A stretch of 64,000 nucleotides of DNA from Pseudokineococcus lusitanus (GTDB lineage: Bacteria; Actinomycetota; Actinomycetes; Actinomycetales; Quadrisphaeraceae). The translations under genes and the position numbers were made by a program. The notes beneath the pieces are model-generated. The model made no database searches. It saw only the letters and a list, made by a program, of their open reading frames with translations, and was not told the origin of the DNA. The stretch covers positions 62,001 through 126,000 of the forward strand of contig NZ_RJKN01000005.1 in the NCBI RefSeq assembly GCF_003751265.1, written 5' to 3'. The first letter of the stretch is position 1. Every line of letters begins with the position of its first letter. This document shows, piece after piece, positions 48,136-58,761 of the stretch.

Positions 48136-49085
48136 CCGGCAGCTCCCGAGAAGTCCTTGCGGCGGTTGACGACGGCGCGCGCGGCGAAGTTGACGGCGAA
48201 GGTGACGACGAAGAGGACGAGGCCCGTGGCGATGAGCGTGTTGACGCCGAGCCCGGTGGCCTCGGGGAACTGCAGCGCGATGTTCGCCGCGATCGTCGTC
48301 GGGTTCCCGCTGCTGATGAGGTTGAACGTGATGCCCACGGCGGAGCCGGACAGGACGAGGGCCACGGCCATCGTCTCGCCGAGGGCGCGGCCCAGACCGA
48401 GCATCGACGCGCTGATGATGCCGGAGCGGCCGTAGGGGATGACCGCGTACCGGATCATCTCCCACCGGGTCGCCCCGAGGGCCAGCGCGGCCTCCTCGTG
48501 GAGACGGGGCGTCTGGAGGAACACCTCACGGGACAACGCCGTGATGATCGGCAGGATCATCACGGCGAGCACGAGCGAGGCCGTGAGGATCGTCCGGCCG
48601 GTCGCCGAGGCGGGGCCGGCGAAGAAGGGGACCCAGCCGACGTTCTCCGCGAGCCAGGCGTAGGCCGGCTGCAGCGTCGGCGCGAGGACGAAGACGCCCC
48701 AGAGGCCGTAGACGATGCTCGGCACGGCGGCGAGGAGGTCGACGACGTACCCGAGGGCCTGGGACAGGCGCCGAGGGGCGTAGTGCGACGTGAAGAGCGC
48801 GATGCCCACGGCGAAGGGCGTCGCCACGACGAGGGCGACGAGCGAGGCGAGGATCGTGCCGAAGAGCAGCGGCACGACGTAGACCGCGAGGCCCTCGCCG
48901 CCGGGCAGGTCCGCCGGGTCGGCGGTGATGGCCGGGAAGGCCTGGACGAGGAGGAAGAGCGCGACGCCCGCGAGGACGACGAGGATGAGGACGGCGCTGC
49001 CCGCCGCCGCCCCGGAGAACGCGGTGTCCCCGGGGCGGCGCCGGGCGCCCGTCGACCGGGCGGGAGTGGCGACGGGCGCGGCCAT
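48132..49085 (-). CDS. pstC: Phosphate ABC permease PstC (317 aa)
   Basis: ATG at 49085, two bases after the pstS stop. Six helices with PstC signatures: [100 protein letters not shown] (ATPase docking) and [16 protein letters not shown]. It pairs with PstA. Its stop overlaps the pstA start. Confidence 0.97.
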   Translation of the reverse strand: MAAPVATPARSTGARRRPGDTAFSGAAAGSAVLILVVLAGVALFLLVQAFPAITADPADLPGGEGLAVYVVPLLFGTILASLVALVVATPFAVGIALFTSHYAPRRLSQALGYVVDLLAAVPSIVYGLWGVFVLAPTLQPAYAWLAENVGWVPFFAGPASATGRTILTASLVLAVMILPIITALSREVFLQTPRLHEEAALALGATRWEMIRYAVIPYGRSGIISASMLGLGRALGETMAVALVLSGSAVGITFNLISSGNPTTIAANIALQFPEATGLGVNTLIATGLVLFVVTFAVNFAARAVVNRRKDFSGAAG

Positions 49086-49087
49086 GG

Positions 49088-50230
49088 TCAGCTGCCGGCG
49101 ATGAGGGCGATGGAGTCCTCGGCCTCGGCGCGGAGCTCGTCCGAGATCGGCGCGGAGCCGGCGGCCTCCTCGGAGGCGGCCTGGCCGTCCTCGGACACGA
49201 CGTAGGACATCCAGGCCGCGACGAGCTCGCCCGTGGCGGCGTCCTCGTAGCCCTTGCAGGCGATGCCGTAGCTCACGAGGATCACCGGGTAGGCGCCGGC
49301 CTCGGTCGTCGTCCGGTCGATGTCGATGGCGATGTCGCCCTCGGGCCGACCCTCGACGCGGGTGGAGACGTCGAGCGCCGTGGCGGCGGCCTCCTCGGTG
49401 GGCAGGACGAAGTCGTCGCCCACGCCGACCGCGACGACGCCGAGGTCGGCGGCCTGGCTCGCGTCGGCGTAGCCGATGGCGCCGGCGCCCGCCTGGACGG
49501 CCGAGATGACGCCGGACGTGCCCTGGGCGGCCTCGCCGCCGGCGATCGGGAAGACGCCGTCGGGCTCCTCGGTCCAGACGTCGGGCGCCGTGGCCGAGAG
49601 GAACTCCGTGAAGTTCTCCGTGGTGCCGGAGTCGTCGGAGCGGTTGACCGGGGTGATGGCCTGCGCGGGGAGGGTCGCGTCGGGGTTGTCGGCCGCGATC
49701 TCGGGGGCGTCCCACGAGGTGATGGTCTGGTTGAAGATGCCGGCGATCGTCGCGGGCGAGAGCTGCAGGTCCTCGACGCCCTCGAGGTTGTAGACGACGG
49801 CGATGGGGGAGACGTAGACGGGGATGTCGATCGCCCCGTCCGTGCAGACCGACTCGGCCTGGGTCAGCTCCTCGTCGTCCAGGTAGGCGTCGGAGCCGGC
49901 GAAGCTCACGGCGCCCGCGAGGAACTGCTCGCGGCCGGCGCCGGAGCCGGAGGGCTCGTAGTTGACCGTCACGTCGGGGTTCTGGCTGTTGAAGCCCGCG
50001 ACCCACGCCTGGACGGCGGCCTGCTGCGAGCTGGCGCCCGCACCGTTGAGGTCGCCGGAGAGGTCGCCGCCGCCCTCAGGGGCCTCGCCGGAGGCGCTGG
50101 GGTCTCCCGCGCCGCCGCCCGAGGCGTCGGGCTCGTTGGCCGCGCTGCAGGCGGCGAGGGAGAGGGCGAGGGCCGCGGCGGACGTCGTCGCCAGGGCGGC
50201 GCGCGCCGCGCGCGAGGTGGTGCTGCGCAT
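49088..50230 (-). CDS. pstS: Phosphate-binding lipoprotein PstS (380 aa)
   Basis: ATG at 50230. Lipoprotein signal with LAAC (Cys28) and a Gly/Ser/Glu-rich linker. The binding protein fold has GAGASSQQAAVQAWVAGF, VNYEPSGSGAGREQFLAGAVSFAGSDAYL, LSPATIAGIFNQTITSWDAPEI, PVNRSDDSGTTENFTEFL and TSGVISAVQAGAGAIGYAD, all phosphate-contact loops of PstS. It captures phosphate outside the membrane for PstCAB. A PHO box lies about 100 nt upstream, so PhoP-dependent induction under phosphate limitation is expected. Confidence 0.97.
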   Translation of the reverse strand: MRSTTSRAARAALATTSAAALALSLAACSAANEPDASGGGAGDPSASGEAPEGGGDLSGDLNGAGASSQQAAVQAWVAGFNSQNPDVTVNYEPSGSGAGREQFLAGAVSFAGSDAYLDDEELTQAESVCTDGAIDIPVYVSPIAVVYNLEGVEDLQLSPATIAGIFNQTITSWDAPEIAADNPDATLPAQAITPVNRSDDSGTTENFTEFLSATAPDVWTEEPDGVFPIAGGEAAQGTSGVISAVQAGAGAIGYADASQAADLGVVAVGVGDDFVLPTEEAAATALDVSTRVEGRPEGDIAIDIDRTTTEAGAYPVILVSYGIACKGYEDAATGELVAAWMSYVVSEDGQAASEEAAGSAPISDELRAEAEDSIALIAGS

Positions 50231-50332
50231 GAGGTGGTGGCCTCTCGTCGAAGGGCGGCCGGGTGGCCGTCGGGGCGACGTGGTCCGCCGCCGGGCACGA
50301 CGCTAAGGAGGGCGGGTGTCGCCGTCGGACTG

Positions 50333-50354
50333 CCTCGGTGAACGCCGGGTGAAC
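50333..50354 (-). promoter_or_regulatory. PHO box (PhoP-binding direct repeat) of the pst operon
   Basis: On the minus strand GTTCACCCGGC and GTTCACCGAGG are adjacent 11-nt direct repeats, the pattern known for PhoP in Streptomyces (GTTCACC-type units). A TAGCGT -10 candidate lies at 50305-50300, so the box sits just above the -35 region, about 100 nt before pstS. Confidence 0.85.
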
Positions 50355-50471
50355 GAGGCATGGCAGGGCGGCGCGACCGGCGACGCGGCGGTGGGGGTCG
50401 TCGACGCAGCGTCAGGGTGGCACGTCGTGGCCGTGTCCGGAAGGCCCCGGCTCGCACCGCTCGTCACGCTC

Positions 50472-50530
50472 CGGCACCGCCGGCCACCGGCCGCGCGAGG
50501 GGCCCGGCGTCAGGGGAGGGGGCGGTGCCG
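50472..50530 (-). terminator. Hairpin at the end of mutT1
   Basis: cggcaccgcc (50472-50481) pairs exactly with ggcggtgccg (50521-50530), the latter inside the last codons of mutT1. It would separate mutT1 transcription from the pst promoter. Confidence 0.5.
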
Positions 50531-51547
50531 CTCCACCGCGACCACCCGCTCGGTGCGGCGGCACACGTGCGCCACGAGGGCCTCGCCGGGCGCCAGCCAG
50601 GGGTCGTCGCTCGGGACCGCCTCTGCCGCACCGGGGTGCGCGGCGCGCTCGGCGAGCGTCGCGAGCACCGTCGCGAGGACGGGACGGTGCGTGCACAGCA
50701 CCACCGGCCGCCCCTTGGCCACGAGCTTCGCCGTGTACGCGGCCACCTTCCCCGGGTCACGGCGGTGCGCCGACTCGGTGAGCCGGCCCTTCGTCCGCAG
50801 CCGGGTGCCCGTGGCCTCGACGAAGGGACGCACCGTCTGCAGGCACCGCTCCCACGGGCTCGAGACGACGCGGGCGGGGGCCCACGAGCGGAGGAGGACG
50901 GCGAGCTGTGCGGCCTCGCGGCGCCCGGCGCCCACGAGCGGGCGGTCGGCCTCGTCGTGCGCCCACACCGTCGTGGGACGGGCGTGGCCGTGCCGGACGA
51001 CGACGAGCGGCCACGTCTCCAGCGCCCCCTCGCGGTGGGCCGCGACGAGCGCGCGCAGCTGGACCTGGTCGCCGCGGCGGGTCAGCCGCCGCGCGGCCTC
51101 CTCGACGTCGACCCAGGCCGTCCGGTCCACCTCGTGGGGCCGCGGCGGGCGGGGCGAGGTGCCCTGCGGGACGTGCGCGGCCCAGTACTGCACCTGCTTG
51201 ACGACGCGCTCGGACCGGCCGCGGTCGCGCTCGGACCGGCTGGTGCCCAGCACGTACCGCGCCGTGGGCAGCGGGCGGCCGAGCGCGATGCGCAGCCCCG
51301 TCTCCTCGGCGACCTCGCGGACGGCGGCGACGGCCGCGGGCTCGCCCGCCTCGAGCTTGCCCTTGGGGAACGACCAGTCGTCGTACCGCGGGCGGTGCAC
51401 GAGGAGCACCCGCAGGACGCCGCCGCGCACGTGCCAGCACAGGGCGCCGGCGGCGCGGACGGGGTCGGCGCGGTGGGTGCCGCCCGCCGGGTGGCCGGCG
51501 ACCCCCGGGACCGGGCCCGGGGGCGGCCCGGGCAGGGGGCCGGGCAC
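50510..51547 (-). CDS. mutT1: MutT1-type Nudix hydrolase fused to histidine phosphatase (345 aa)
   Basis: GTG at 51547 is the first usable start after ppk; a longer Pro-rich start cannot be excluded. Residues 63-85 hold the full Nudix box (GKLEAGEPAAV..REVAEETG) after HRPRYDDWSFPKG. Residues about 180-340 are a histidine phosphatase with VVRHGHA (RHG 185-187), SSPWERCLQT and VLCTHRPVL. This two-domain layout and the position next to ppk match mycobacterial MutT1, which removes 8-oxo-dGTP/8-oxo-GTP and related nucleotides in two steps. Cytosolic nucleotide-pool cleaning is the likely job. Confidence 0.92.
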   Translation of the reverse strand: MPGPLPGPPPGPVPGVAGHPAGGTHRADPVRAAGALCWHVRGGVLRVLLVHRPRYDDWSFPKGKLEAGEPAAVAAVREVAEETGLRIALGRPLPTARYVLGTSRSERDRGRSERVVKQVQYWAAHVPQGTSPRPPRPHEVDRTAWVDVEEAARRLTRRGDQVQLRALVAAHREGALETWPLVVVRHGHARPTTVWAHDEADRPLVGAGRREAAQLAVLLRSWAPARVVSSPWERCLQTVRPFVEATGTRLRTKGRLTESAHRRDPGKVAAYTAKLVAKGRPVVLCTHRPVLATVLATLAERAAHPGAAEAVPSDDPWLAPGEALVAHVCRRTERVVAVERHRPLP

Positions 51548-51684
51548 CGCCGGGGCGGGCGGCGGCGTCGGGACGGGCCCGGCGTCGCGCCCGGAGGGGG
51601 CGCGGTACGGGCCCGGCCCGGGGAGGGGGGCCTCCCGGGCCTCGGCGCCGCGCCACGGGCGGGGGCGCGGCGCCGGTGCGGCGG

Positions 51685-54132
51685 TCAGGACCTCGCAGCG
51701 GACGCGTGCCGCCGCTCCAGGAGGTGCTGCTGGACGTCCAGCAGGGGCCGGCCGTCCTCCCCGCGGGAGTGCCGGGTCCACGCGCCGTCGGGCCCCAGGT
51801 GCCACGAGGACGTGCCGTCGTCGGCCTGGAGGTCGAGGTACTCGAGGAGCTCCGCGACCTCGGCGCCGTCGTCGATCTTGACGAGCGCCTCGACCCGGCG
51901 GTCGAGGTTGCGGTGCATCATGTCGGCGCTGCCGATCCAGACCTCGGGCGTGCCGCCCGCGGCGAAGGCGAAGATCCGGCTGTGCTCGAGGAAGCGCCCG
52001 AGCACCGAGCGGACGCGCACGGTCTCCGACAGGCCGGGGATGCCCGGCCGCAGCGCGCAGATGCCGCGGACGACGACGGTGACCGGCACGCCCGCGCGCG
52101 AGGCGCGGTAGAGCGCGTCGATGACCGTCTCGTCGACGATGGAGTTCATCTTCACGCCGACGCTGGCGGGGCGGCCGGCGCGGTGGTGCTCGACCTCCCG
52201 CTCGATCCGCTCGACGAGGCCCGCGCGCAGGGAGCGGGGCGCCACGAGCAGCCGCGAGAAGGTCGTGCGCGGGGCGTACCCCGACAGCTGGTTGAAGAGG
52301 CGGGTGACGTCCTCGCCGACCGTCTCGTCGCAGGTCAGCAGGCCCATGTCCTCGTAGATCCGGGCCGTCTTGGGGTTGTAGTTGCCCGTGCCGATGTGGC
52401 AGTAGCGGCGCAGCCCCTCGCGCTCCTGGCGGACGACGAGGCACAGCTTCGCGTGGGTCTTGAGGCCGACGATGCCGTAGACGACGTGGACGCCGGCCTG
52501 CTCGAGCTTGCGGGCCCACGTGATGTTGTTCTGCTCGTCGAAGCGCGCCTTGATCTCGACGAGGGCCACGACCTGCTTGCCCGCGTCGGCGGCGTCGATG
52601 AGGGCGTCGACGATGGGCGAGTCGCCGCTCGTCCGGTACAGCGTCTGCTTGATCGCGAGGACGTCGGGGTCCGCCGCCGCCTGCTGGATGAACTCCTGGA
52701 CGCTCGTGGAGAAGGCGTCGTAGGGGTGGTGCAGGAGGATGTCGTGCTTGCGGATCGCCGTGAAGACGTCTCCGGGCGTGGAGGTCTCGCGCCCGTCGGT
52801 GAGCAGGTGGTGCGTCCGCGAGACGGCCTTGGGGTACTTCAGCGACGGCCGGTCGAGGTCGGCCACCGCGTTGAGGCAGCGCAGGTCGAGCGGCGCGGGC
52901 AGCTCGTAGACCTCGCTGCCGCGCACGCCGAGCTCGCGCACGAGGAGCTCGCGGACGGTCTCGTCGGTGTCGGTGGCGACCTCGAGCCGCACGGGCGGGC
53001 CGAACCGGCGGCGCAGCAGCTCCCGCTCGAGCGCCTGGAGGATGTTCTCGGCGTCGTCCTCCTCGACCTCGAGGTCCTCGTTGCGGGTGACGCGGAAGGC
53101 CGATGTCGCGACGACGGTCATGCCGGGGAAGAGCTGGTCGAGGTGCGCCGCCATGAGCTCCTCGAGCGGGAGGAAGCGCACGTCGCCGGGGGTGTCCCCG
53201 CCGGCGCCGGCCACGTCGTCGTCGTCGACCTGGACGAGGCGCGGCAGCAGCGGCGGCACCTTGACGCGGGCGAAGTGCTCCGTGCCCGTGGAGGGGTTGC
53301 GGACCACGACGGCGAGGTTGAGCGACAGCCCCGAGATGTAGGGGAAGGGGTGCGCCGGGTCCACCGCCAGCGGGGTGAGGACGGGGAAGACCTGGCGGTC
53401 GAAGAAGGTCGACAGGCGGGCGTGCTCGTCGGCGTCGAGGTCGTCCCACCGGACGAGGCGGATGCCCTCCTCCACCAGCCGCGGCCGCACGACCTCGGCG
53501 TGGACGGCGGCGTGGCGCTCCATGAGCTCGTGCGCGCGCCGGCTGATGCGCGAGAGCACCTCGCGCGGCTGGAGCCCCGAGGCGGCCGTCACGGCGAGGC
53601 CCGTGGCGATGCGCCGCTTGAGCCCGGCCACGCGGACCATGAAGAACTCGTCGAGGTTCGAGGCGAAGATCGCGAGGAAGCGGGCGCGCTCGAGGAGGGG
53701 CAGGTCCTCGTCCTCGGCCAGCTGGAGGACGCGGTCGTTGAAGGCCAGCCACGACAGCTCGCGGTCGAGGAAGCGGTCGTCGGGCAGCGGCTCGTCGTCG
53801 CCGGCGGCCGCCCCCGGGACGGGGACGGGCGGTGCCTCGCCGAGGTGCTCGGCCGCCTCCGGGTCGGTGGTCCCTGCCCGCCCGGTGAGGCCGGCGGGCG
53901 TGGTGGCCGCGGTCCCGGGCTGGGGGGGGCGCGCCGCCGCGGGCACGGCCGGGGCGGCCGTGGCGGTCGGGGCGTCGCCGGGCACCCCCTCGGCGGTGGC
54001 GCCCGGGGCGGGCTCGGGGGCGGGCAGGGGCGGCGCCGGGGGCGCGGCGGCGGCCGCCGGGGCGGCGTCGTCCGGTCCGCTGGGCTCGCCCGGCACGGTG
54101 GCGTCGGACGCCGTGGTCGTCACCCTCGTCAT
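51685..54132 (-). CDS. ppk: Polyphosphate kinase 1 (815 aa)
   Basis: ATG at 54132. A Pro/Ala-rich N-terminal extension of about 115 residues is specific to this protein. Then the four PPK1 domains follow: N-domain ([47 protein letters not shown]), head ([22 protein letters not shown]), C1 ([40 protein letters not shown]) and C2. The autophosphorylated His lies in [12 protein letters not shown], near residue 560. It reversibly makes polyphosphate from ATP. The neighbours pst and mutT1 tie it to phosphate and nucleotide economy. Confidence 0.97.
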   Translation of the reverse strand: MTRVTTTASDATVPGEPSGPDDAAPAAAAAPPAPPLPAPEPAPGATAEGVPGDAPTATAAPAVPAAARPPQPGTAATTPAGLTGRAGTTDPEAAEHLGEAPPVPVPGAAAGDDEPLPDDRFLDRELSWLAFNDRVLQLAEDEDLPLLERARFLAIFASNLDEFFMVRVAGLKRRIATGLAVTAASGLQPREVLSRISRRAHELMERHAAVHAEVVRPRLVEEGIRLVRWDDLDADEHARLSTFFDRQVFPVLTPLAVDPAHPFPYISGLSLNLAVVVRNPSTGTEHFARVKVPPLLPRLVQVDDDDVAGAGGDTPGDVRFLPLEELMAAHLDQLFPGMTVVATSAFRVTRNEDLEVEEDDAENILQALERELLRRRFGPPVRLEVATDTDETVRELLVRELGVRGSEVYELPAPLDLRCLNAVADLDRPSLKYPKAVSRTHHLLTDGRETSTPGDVFTAIRKHDILLHHPYDAFSTSVQEFIQQAAADPDVLAIKQTLYRTSGDSPIVDALIDAADAGKQVVALVEIKARFDEQNNITWARKLEQAGVHVVYGIVGLKTHAKLCLVVRQEREGLRRYCHIGTGNYNPKTARIYEDMGLLTCDETVGEDVTRLFNQLSGYAPRTTFSRLLVAPRSLRAGLVERIEREVEHHRAGRPASVGVKMNSIVDETVIDALYRASRAGVPVTVVVRGICALRPGIPGLSETVRVRSVLGRFLEHSRIFAFAAGGTPEVWIGSADMMHRNLDRRVEALVKIDDGAEVAELLEYLDLQADDGTSSWHLGPDGAWTRHSRGEDGRPLLDVQQHLLERRHASAARS

Positions 54133-54203
54133 GCTGCCACCGGTCGGCGCCCCGGGCGCCCCGCGCGCGGCGCGGCGTCGTCGGCGGGCGCGGCGGCCGA
54201 CGC

Positions 54204-55190
54204 TCACCGGGTGCCGCCGGCGGTCGGCGTCGCGACGAGGACGTCGGCGCCGGTACGGGCGAAGCCGAGCCGCGTGTAGACGGCGAGGGCGGGGGCGTTG
54301 TCGCCCTCGACGTAGAGGTCGACCTCGCGGACGCCGCGCCCGCGCAGGTGGTGCAGCCCGGCGAGCGTGACGAGCCGGCCGACGCCGCGGCCCTGCGCGG
54401 AGGGGTCGACGCCGACGACGTAGACCTCCCCGCGCAGCCCGCCGTCGTCGGTCGGCGTGGTCTTCGTCCAGTGCGAGCCCAGCAGGGCGCCGGTGGCGGA
54501 GTCCTCGGCGAGGAGGAGACCCTCCGCGTCGAACCAGGGCTCGCGCTCGCGGGCGAGGACGTCGTCCAGGGTCCACGCGCCCTGCTCGGGGTGCGTCGCG
54601 AACGCGCGGCGGTTGACGCCCAGCCACGCCTCCTCGTCGGCGCCGGGGACGAAGGCGCGCAGCCGCACGCCGTCGGGGTCGGGGAGGGGCGGGAGGGCGT
54701 CGTCGAGGGTGGTGCCCATCGTCAGGAGCTCGCGGACCCGGACGAGGCCCTCGCGGGCGGCCAGCGCCCGCGCGCCCGGCAGGGCGCCGTGCATCCAGAG
54801 CCGCAAGGGGCGGGTGCCGGCGGCCTCGCGGGCCGCCCGCAGCAGCGCCCCGCCGGTGCCGCGGCGGCGGGCGTCCTGGGCCACGACGAGCTCGGCGACC
54901 AGGGCCTCCTCGTCGCCGTCCCCGGCGTCGAGCACGCCGAGGCCGACGAGACGGCCCCCGGCGTCGTGGGCGAGGAGGTGGCGGGCCGTCCCGCCGCCGC
55001 GCAGGCGCAGCAGCTGCTGCTCCGAGACGGGGGGCACGCCGTCGGCGCGCTCTGCGGCGGTGACGAGCGCCAGCGCGGCGTCGACGGCCGCGGCGTCGGG
55101 AGCAGCGGTGGAGACGACGACGCCGTCGCCCCCCGGCGGGGGGGCGACGGCGTCGCCGGTCGGGTCGGGGGTCTCGGCAGGTGCGGCCAC
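54204..55190 (-). CDS. mshD: Mycothiol synthase MshD (328 aa)
   Basis: GTG at 55190. Two GNAT folds in tandem: the N-terminal half (about 30-165) is degenerate with [23 protein letters not shown]. The C-terminal half (about 180-328) is active, with [55 protein letters not shown] and [19 protein letters not shown]. MshD acetylates Cys-GlcN-inositol with acetyl-CoA, the last step of mycothiol synthesis. The locus near glnR and phosphate genes mirrors the mycobacterial glnR-mshD arrangement. Confidence 0.95.
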   Translation of the reverse strand: MAAPAETPDPTGDAVAPPPGGDGVVVSTAAPDAAAVDAALALVTAAERADGVPPVSEQQLLRLRGGGTARHLLAHDAGGRLVGLGVLDAGDGDEEALVAELVVAQDARRRGTGGALLRAAREAAGTRPLRLWMHGALPGARALAAREGLVRVRELLTMGTTLDDALPPLPDPDGVRLRAFVPGADEEAWLGVNRRAFATHPEQGAWTLDDVLAREREPWFDAEGLLLAEDSATGALLGSHWTKTTPTDDGGLRGEVYVVGVDPSAQGRGVGRLVTLAGLHHLRGRGVREVDLYVEGDNAPALAVYTRLGFARTGADVLVATPTAGGTR

Positions 55191-55208
55191 GTCCCGACCC
55201 TAGGGACC

Positions 55209-56984
55209 TCAGCCGGCGGAGCCGGTCCCGCCGCGCAGGTGCCGGGCGCCGGCCAGGGCGGCGGCGCGCTCGTCGGCGGCCGGGGCCCCCGTTGCGGGGG
55301 CGTCGGTCGCGGGGACGGCGGCGCCCTCGGCCGCCGTGAGGGGCGCGGCGGCCCCCTCGGCCGGCGCCTGGACGTCGACCGTCGTGCGCAGCGGCACCTC
55401 GCGGACCAGGGAGACGGCGAGGAGCGTGAGGAGCGCGAAGACGGCGGCGATCACGAAGATCAGCCCGGTGGCGTCGCCGTAGGCGGCGCGGACGACCTCC
55501 TGCGCCGGGCCGGGGAGAGCACCGACGTCGAGGCTGCCGCCGCCGTTGCCGCCGTCCGAGCCGGTGACGACGCCGGCGTCGGCGAAGCCCTGGGTCGTCA
55601 GCGTGGCCACGCGGGAGGCCAGGACCGAGCCGAGGACCGACACGCCGACGGTGCCGCCCAGGGTGCGGAAGAAGGCGACGGAGCTCGAGGCCGCGCCGAT
55701 CTGGCGCAGCGGCACGGTGTTCTGGACGGCGAGGACGAGGTTCTGCATGAGGCAGCCGGTGCCGAGGCCGGTGATGGCGATGAAGACGCCGACGTGCCAC
55801 AGCGGGGTGAGGTGGTCGATCGTCCCGGTCGCGCCGAGACCGACGACCATGAGGACGGCGCCGGCCACGAGGAAGCGCTTCCAGCGGCCGTAGCGGGTGA
55901 TGAGGCGACCAGAGACGATGGTGCCGACGAGCGAGCCGACGACGCTGGGCAGCGTCAGCAGGCCGGCGTCGAGGGCGCTGTAGCCGCGGGCCGTCTGGAA
56001 GTACTGGCCGAGGAAGACGCTGGACCCGAAGAGGCCGATGCCGACCGCGATGCTGGCGACGACGGCGAGGGCGGTCGTGCGCTCCTTGAGCACCTCGAGC
56101 GGGATAATCGGCTCGGGGTGGCGCTGCTCGACGAGGACGAGCGCGACGCACAGCAGCAGGCCGCCGCCGACCATGGCCCCGGTCTGCCAGGACACCCAGG
56201 CGAACGAGTCGCCGACGAAGCTGACCCAGATCAGCAGCGTGCTGACGCCCGTCGTCAGGAGCAGCGCGCCGAGCCAGTCGACGCGCGGGCGCCGCTTCTC
56301 CTCGACGAGGACGAGCGTGCGCTGGATGAGGACGAGGGCCACGACGGCGAGCGGGACGCAGGCGAGGAAGGTCCAGCGCCAGCTGGCGACGCCGACGACG
56401 AGGCCGCCGACGATGGGGCCGCCGGACATGGCGACCGCCATGACGGCGCCCATGTAGCCGGAGTAGCGGCCGCGCTGCCGCGGCGGGATGACCGACCCGA
56501 TGATCGCCACGACGAGCGCGGTGAGACCGCCCATGCCGATGCCCTGGACCACGCGGGCGGCGATGAGCTGGGTGACGTCCTGCGACGCGGCGGCCACGAC
56601 GGAGCCGAGCACGAAGACGACGAGCGAGACCTGGACGAGGAGCTTCTTGCTGACGAGGTCGGCGAGCTTGCCCCACAGGGGCGTGGAGACGGCGTTCGCG
56701 AGGAGCGCCGCGGTGACGACCCACGTGTAGGCGGTCTGCGTGCCGCCGAGGTCGCCGATGATCGTGGGCAGCGCCGTCGCGACGATCGTCGTCGACAGCA
56801 GCGCCGTGAAGAGGCCGGACAGCAGCCCCGCGAGCACCTCGAGCACCTGGCGGTGCGTCATCTCGGTGCCGGGGGGCGGTCCCGCCGTCGTCGCCGGGGA
56901 CGCGGCCGGGCCCCTGCCCGGCGGCGTGGGTGCGGTGCCCCGGTCGGGGTCCGCGGTCGTGCTGGTACCGGTGACGACGCTCAC
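55209..56984 (-). CDS. DHA2-family MFS multidrug exporter (591 aa)
   Basis: GTG at 56984 has AGGAGGTG upstream. Fourteen membrane helices with DHA2 motifs: LDTTIVxTALP-like [20 protein letters not shown] in helix 1, [18 protein letters not shown] (motif A), [13 protein letters not shown] and [21 protein letters not shown] (motif C). A Pro/Ala tail ends it. It uses the proton gradient to expel drugs or metabolites. A 20-bp inverted repeat before the gene (57037-57056) suggests control by a TetR- or MarR-type repressor encoded elsewhere. Confidence 0.93.
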   Translation of the reverse strand: MSVVTGTSTTADPDRGTAPTPPGRGPAASPATTAGPPPGTEMTHRQVLEVLAGLLSGLFTALLSTTIVATALPTIIGDLGGTQTAYTWVVTAALLANAVSTPLWGKLADLVSKKLLVQVSLVVFVLGSVVAAASQDVTQLIAARVVQGIGMGGLTALVVAIIGSVIPPRQRGRYSGYMGAVMAVAMSGGPIVGGLVVGVASWRWTFLACVPLAVVALVLIQRTLVLVEEKRRPRVDWLGALLLTTGVSTLLIWVSFVGDSFAWVSWQTGAMVGGGLLLCVALVLVEQRHPEPIIPLEVLKERTTALAVVASIAVGIGLFGSSVFLGQYFQTARGYSALDAGLLTLPSVVGSLVGTIVSGRLITRYGRWKRFLVAGAVLMVVGLGATGTIDHLTPLWHVGVFIAITGLGTGCLMQNLVLAVQNTVPLRQIGAASSSVAFFRTLGGTVGVSVLGSVLASRVATLTTQGFADAGVVTGSDGGNGGGSLDVGALPGPAQEVVRAAYGDATGLIFVIAAVFALLTLLAVSLVREVPLRTTVDVQAPAEGAAAPLTAAEGAAVPATDAPATGAPAADERAAALAGARHLRGGTGSAG

Positions 56985-57036
56985 GCGCCCACCTCCTGCC
57001 GGCCCGCCTGCGCGGGCTTGGTCTCCGTCGTGGTCG

Positions 57037-57056
57037 AGGGCGTAACCGTATGCCCT
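57037..57056. promoter_or_regulatory. Operator-like imperfect palindrome before the MFS exporter gene
   Basis: agggcgtaaccgtatgccct reads AGGGC-x-TA-x4-TA-x-GCCCT, a 20-bp inverted repeat in an AT-richer patch about 53 nt before the exporter start. On the minus strand TACGGT inside it could be the -10, so a bound repressor would block transcription. Confidence 0.4.
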
Positions 57057-57100
57057 GGGCAACTGTTCCCCCGGTCGGCCGGGAACCTGCTCCGCACGGG

Positions 57101-57832
57101 TCACAGCGCCGTCCCCACGAGGCGCCCGACGAGGTACGTGACGGCCATGGCCAGCCCGCCGCCGGCCGTCGTCCGCAGGGCCGCCCGCAGGCGGGGCGCG
57201 CCACCGAGGCGGGCGGACACGGTCCCCGTGAGCGCGAGTGCCGCGAGGACGGCGACGACGCAGACGGGCAACCTGACCGCCGTCGGGGCGAGGAGCACGG
57301 CCAGCAGCGGGAGGAGGGCGCCGGCGGTGAAGGCCCCCGCCGACGTCCACGCCGCCTGCCAGGCGCTGACCACCTCGTCCGGGTCGAGGCCGAGCTCGGC
57401 GTCCGCGTGCGCGCGCAGGGCGTCGTGCGCCGTCAGCGCCACGGCGACCTCCCGGGCGAGGGCGGGCGGCAGGCCCTTGCCCTCGTAGAGGCCGGCCAGC
57501 TCGTCGAGCTCCTCGGCCGGCAGCTCGGCCAGCTCGCGCCGCTCGACGGCGAGGACGGCCTCCTGCGTGTCGCGCTGGGTGGAGACCGAGACGTACTCCC
57601 CGGCGGCCATCGACAGGGCGCCGGCGACGAGGCCGGCCACGCCCGCGGCGAGCAGCGCGGACGAGGACGCCGTCGCCCCCGCGACGCCGACGACGAGGCC
57701 GGCGACCGAGACGATGCCGTCGTTGGCCCCGAGGACCCCGGCGCGCAGCCGGTTGAGCCGGGCGGCCAGCGACCGGTCGTGGAGGACCGGCTCGCCGCGG
57801 GAGGGAGCGGCTCGGCGGCCGTCGGACGTCAC
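57101..57832 (-). CDS. VIT/CCC1-family transporter (243 aa)
   Basis: GTG at 57832. The VIT pattern is complete: [32 protein letters not shown] in helix 1, [30 protein letters not shown] in helix 2 and the start of the cytosolic metal-binding loop. Then come [32 protein letters not shown] and three C-terminal helices. The family moves Fe2+ or Mn2+ out of the cytosol. Metal-binding Glu and Met residues in the loop are partly visible. The gene stands 43 nt after glnR on the same strand, which may be co-transcribed with it. Confidence 0.92.
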   Translation of the reverse strand: MTSDGRRAAPSRGEPVLHDRSLAARLNRLRAGVLGANDGIVSVAGLVVGVAGATASSSALLAAGVAGLVAGALSMAAGEYVSVSTQRDTQEAVLAVERRELAELPAEELDELAGLYEGKGLPPALAREVAVALTAHDALRAHADAELGLDPDEVVSAWQAAWTSAGAFTAGALLPLLAVLLAPTAVRLPVCVVAVLAALALTGTVSARLGGAPRLRAALRTTAGGGLAMAVTYLVGRLVGTAL

Positions 57833-57875
57833 CGGCCCATCGTGCGCCCGTGGCCACCGCGGCGCCGGGCGGGCC

Positions 57876-58586
57876 TCAGGCGTCGACGGGCTCGGCGTCG
57901 CGCCGGTCGCGGCTCGGCGGCACGAAGCGGTAGCCGACGTTGCGGACCGTGCCGATGAGCTGCTCGTGGTCGACGCCGAGCTTGGCGCGGAGCCGGCGCA
58001 CGTGGACGTCGACGGTGCGGGTGCCCCCGAAGTAGTCGTAGCCCCACACCTCCTGCAGCAGCTGGGCGCGGGTGAAGACCCGGCCGGGGTGCTGCGCGAG
58101 GTGCTTGAGGAGCTCGAACTCCTTGTAGGTGAGGTCGAGCACGCGCCCTCGGACCCGGGCGGTGTACGTCGACTCCTCGACGACGACGTCGCCGGCCCGG
58201 ATCTCGTCGGTGGTCTCGCCGTCGTCCTCCGCGAGCCGGCTGCGGCCGATCGCCAGCCGCAGGCGCGCCTCGACCTCGGCGGGGCCGGCGGAGTCGAGGA
58301 GGACGTCGTCGGCGCCCCAGTCCGCGGCGACGGCGGCGAGGCCCCCCTCGGTGAGGACGAGGAGCAGCGGGCTCGAGACCCCGGTGGTGCGCAGGAGACG
58401 GGTGAGGGCACGGGCGGCGACGAGCTCGCGCCGGCCGTCGACGAGGACCGCGTCGGCGGGCGGGGCGTCGACGAGGACGGCCGGCTCGGCGGGGAGCACG
58501 CGCACGTGGTGCGCGAGCAGGCCGAGCGCGGGCAGGACGTCGGAGGACGGCGACAGGGAGTTGGTGAGCATCAGCAGCTGCGCCAC
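57876..58586 (-). CDS. glnR: GlnR-type orphan response regulator (236 aa)
   Basis: GTG at 58586 has GAGGAGG upstream. The receiver-like domain ([41 protein letters not shown] with Asp50, [38 protein letters not shown]) is atypical. No partner kinase gene adjoins. The OmpR-type winged helix ([68 protein letters not shown]) is nearly identical to the family consensus. GlnR controls nitrogen assimilation genes in actinobacteria, mostly without phosphorylation. Its position near mshD matches mycobacteria. Confidence 0.92.
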   Translation of the reverse strand: MAQLLMLTNSLSPSSDVLPALGLLAHHVRVLPAEPAVLVDAPPADAVLVDGRRELVAARALTRLLRTTGVSSPLLLVLTEGGLAAVAADWGADDVLLDSAGPAEVEARLRLAIGRSRLAEDDGETTDEIRAGDVVVEESTYTARVRGRVLDLTYKEFELLKHLAQHPGRVFTRAQLLQEVWGYDYFGGTRTVDVHVRRLRAKLGVDHEQLIGTVRNVGYRFVPPSRDRRDAEPVDA

Positions 58587-58761
58587 GTGCTCCTCCTCGG
58601 CTCGGACCGGTGACGTCCGGCCGGGCGCCGCCGGCACGGCGGGCCGGGAGCGAGCGCGGGGGCGCCGGCAGGACCGTCTGCCAGGATGTCACGACGGCGG
58701 GCCCGACCGGAGGGGCCGCCCGAACTGCGGCGGGGGGAGCACGCGTGAGGGGCTCTGCCCG

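Noticed and set aside
51548-51684. Longer N-terminus for MutT1 reaching into the ppk end
   Set aside because: The frame there has no ATG or GTG with a ribosome site and is a Pro/Gly run; the Nudix domain starts well after the GTG at 51547.
57037-57060. GlnR-binding box (GTAAC present near the exporter promoter)
   Set aside because: Only one half-site matches; the GAAAC-type partner at the required spacing is missing.
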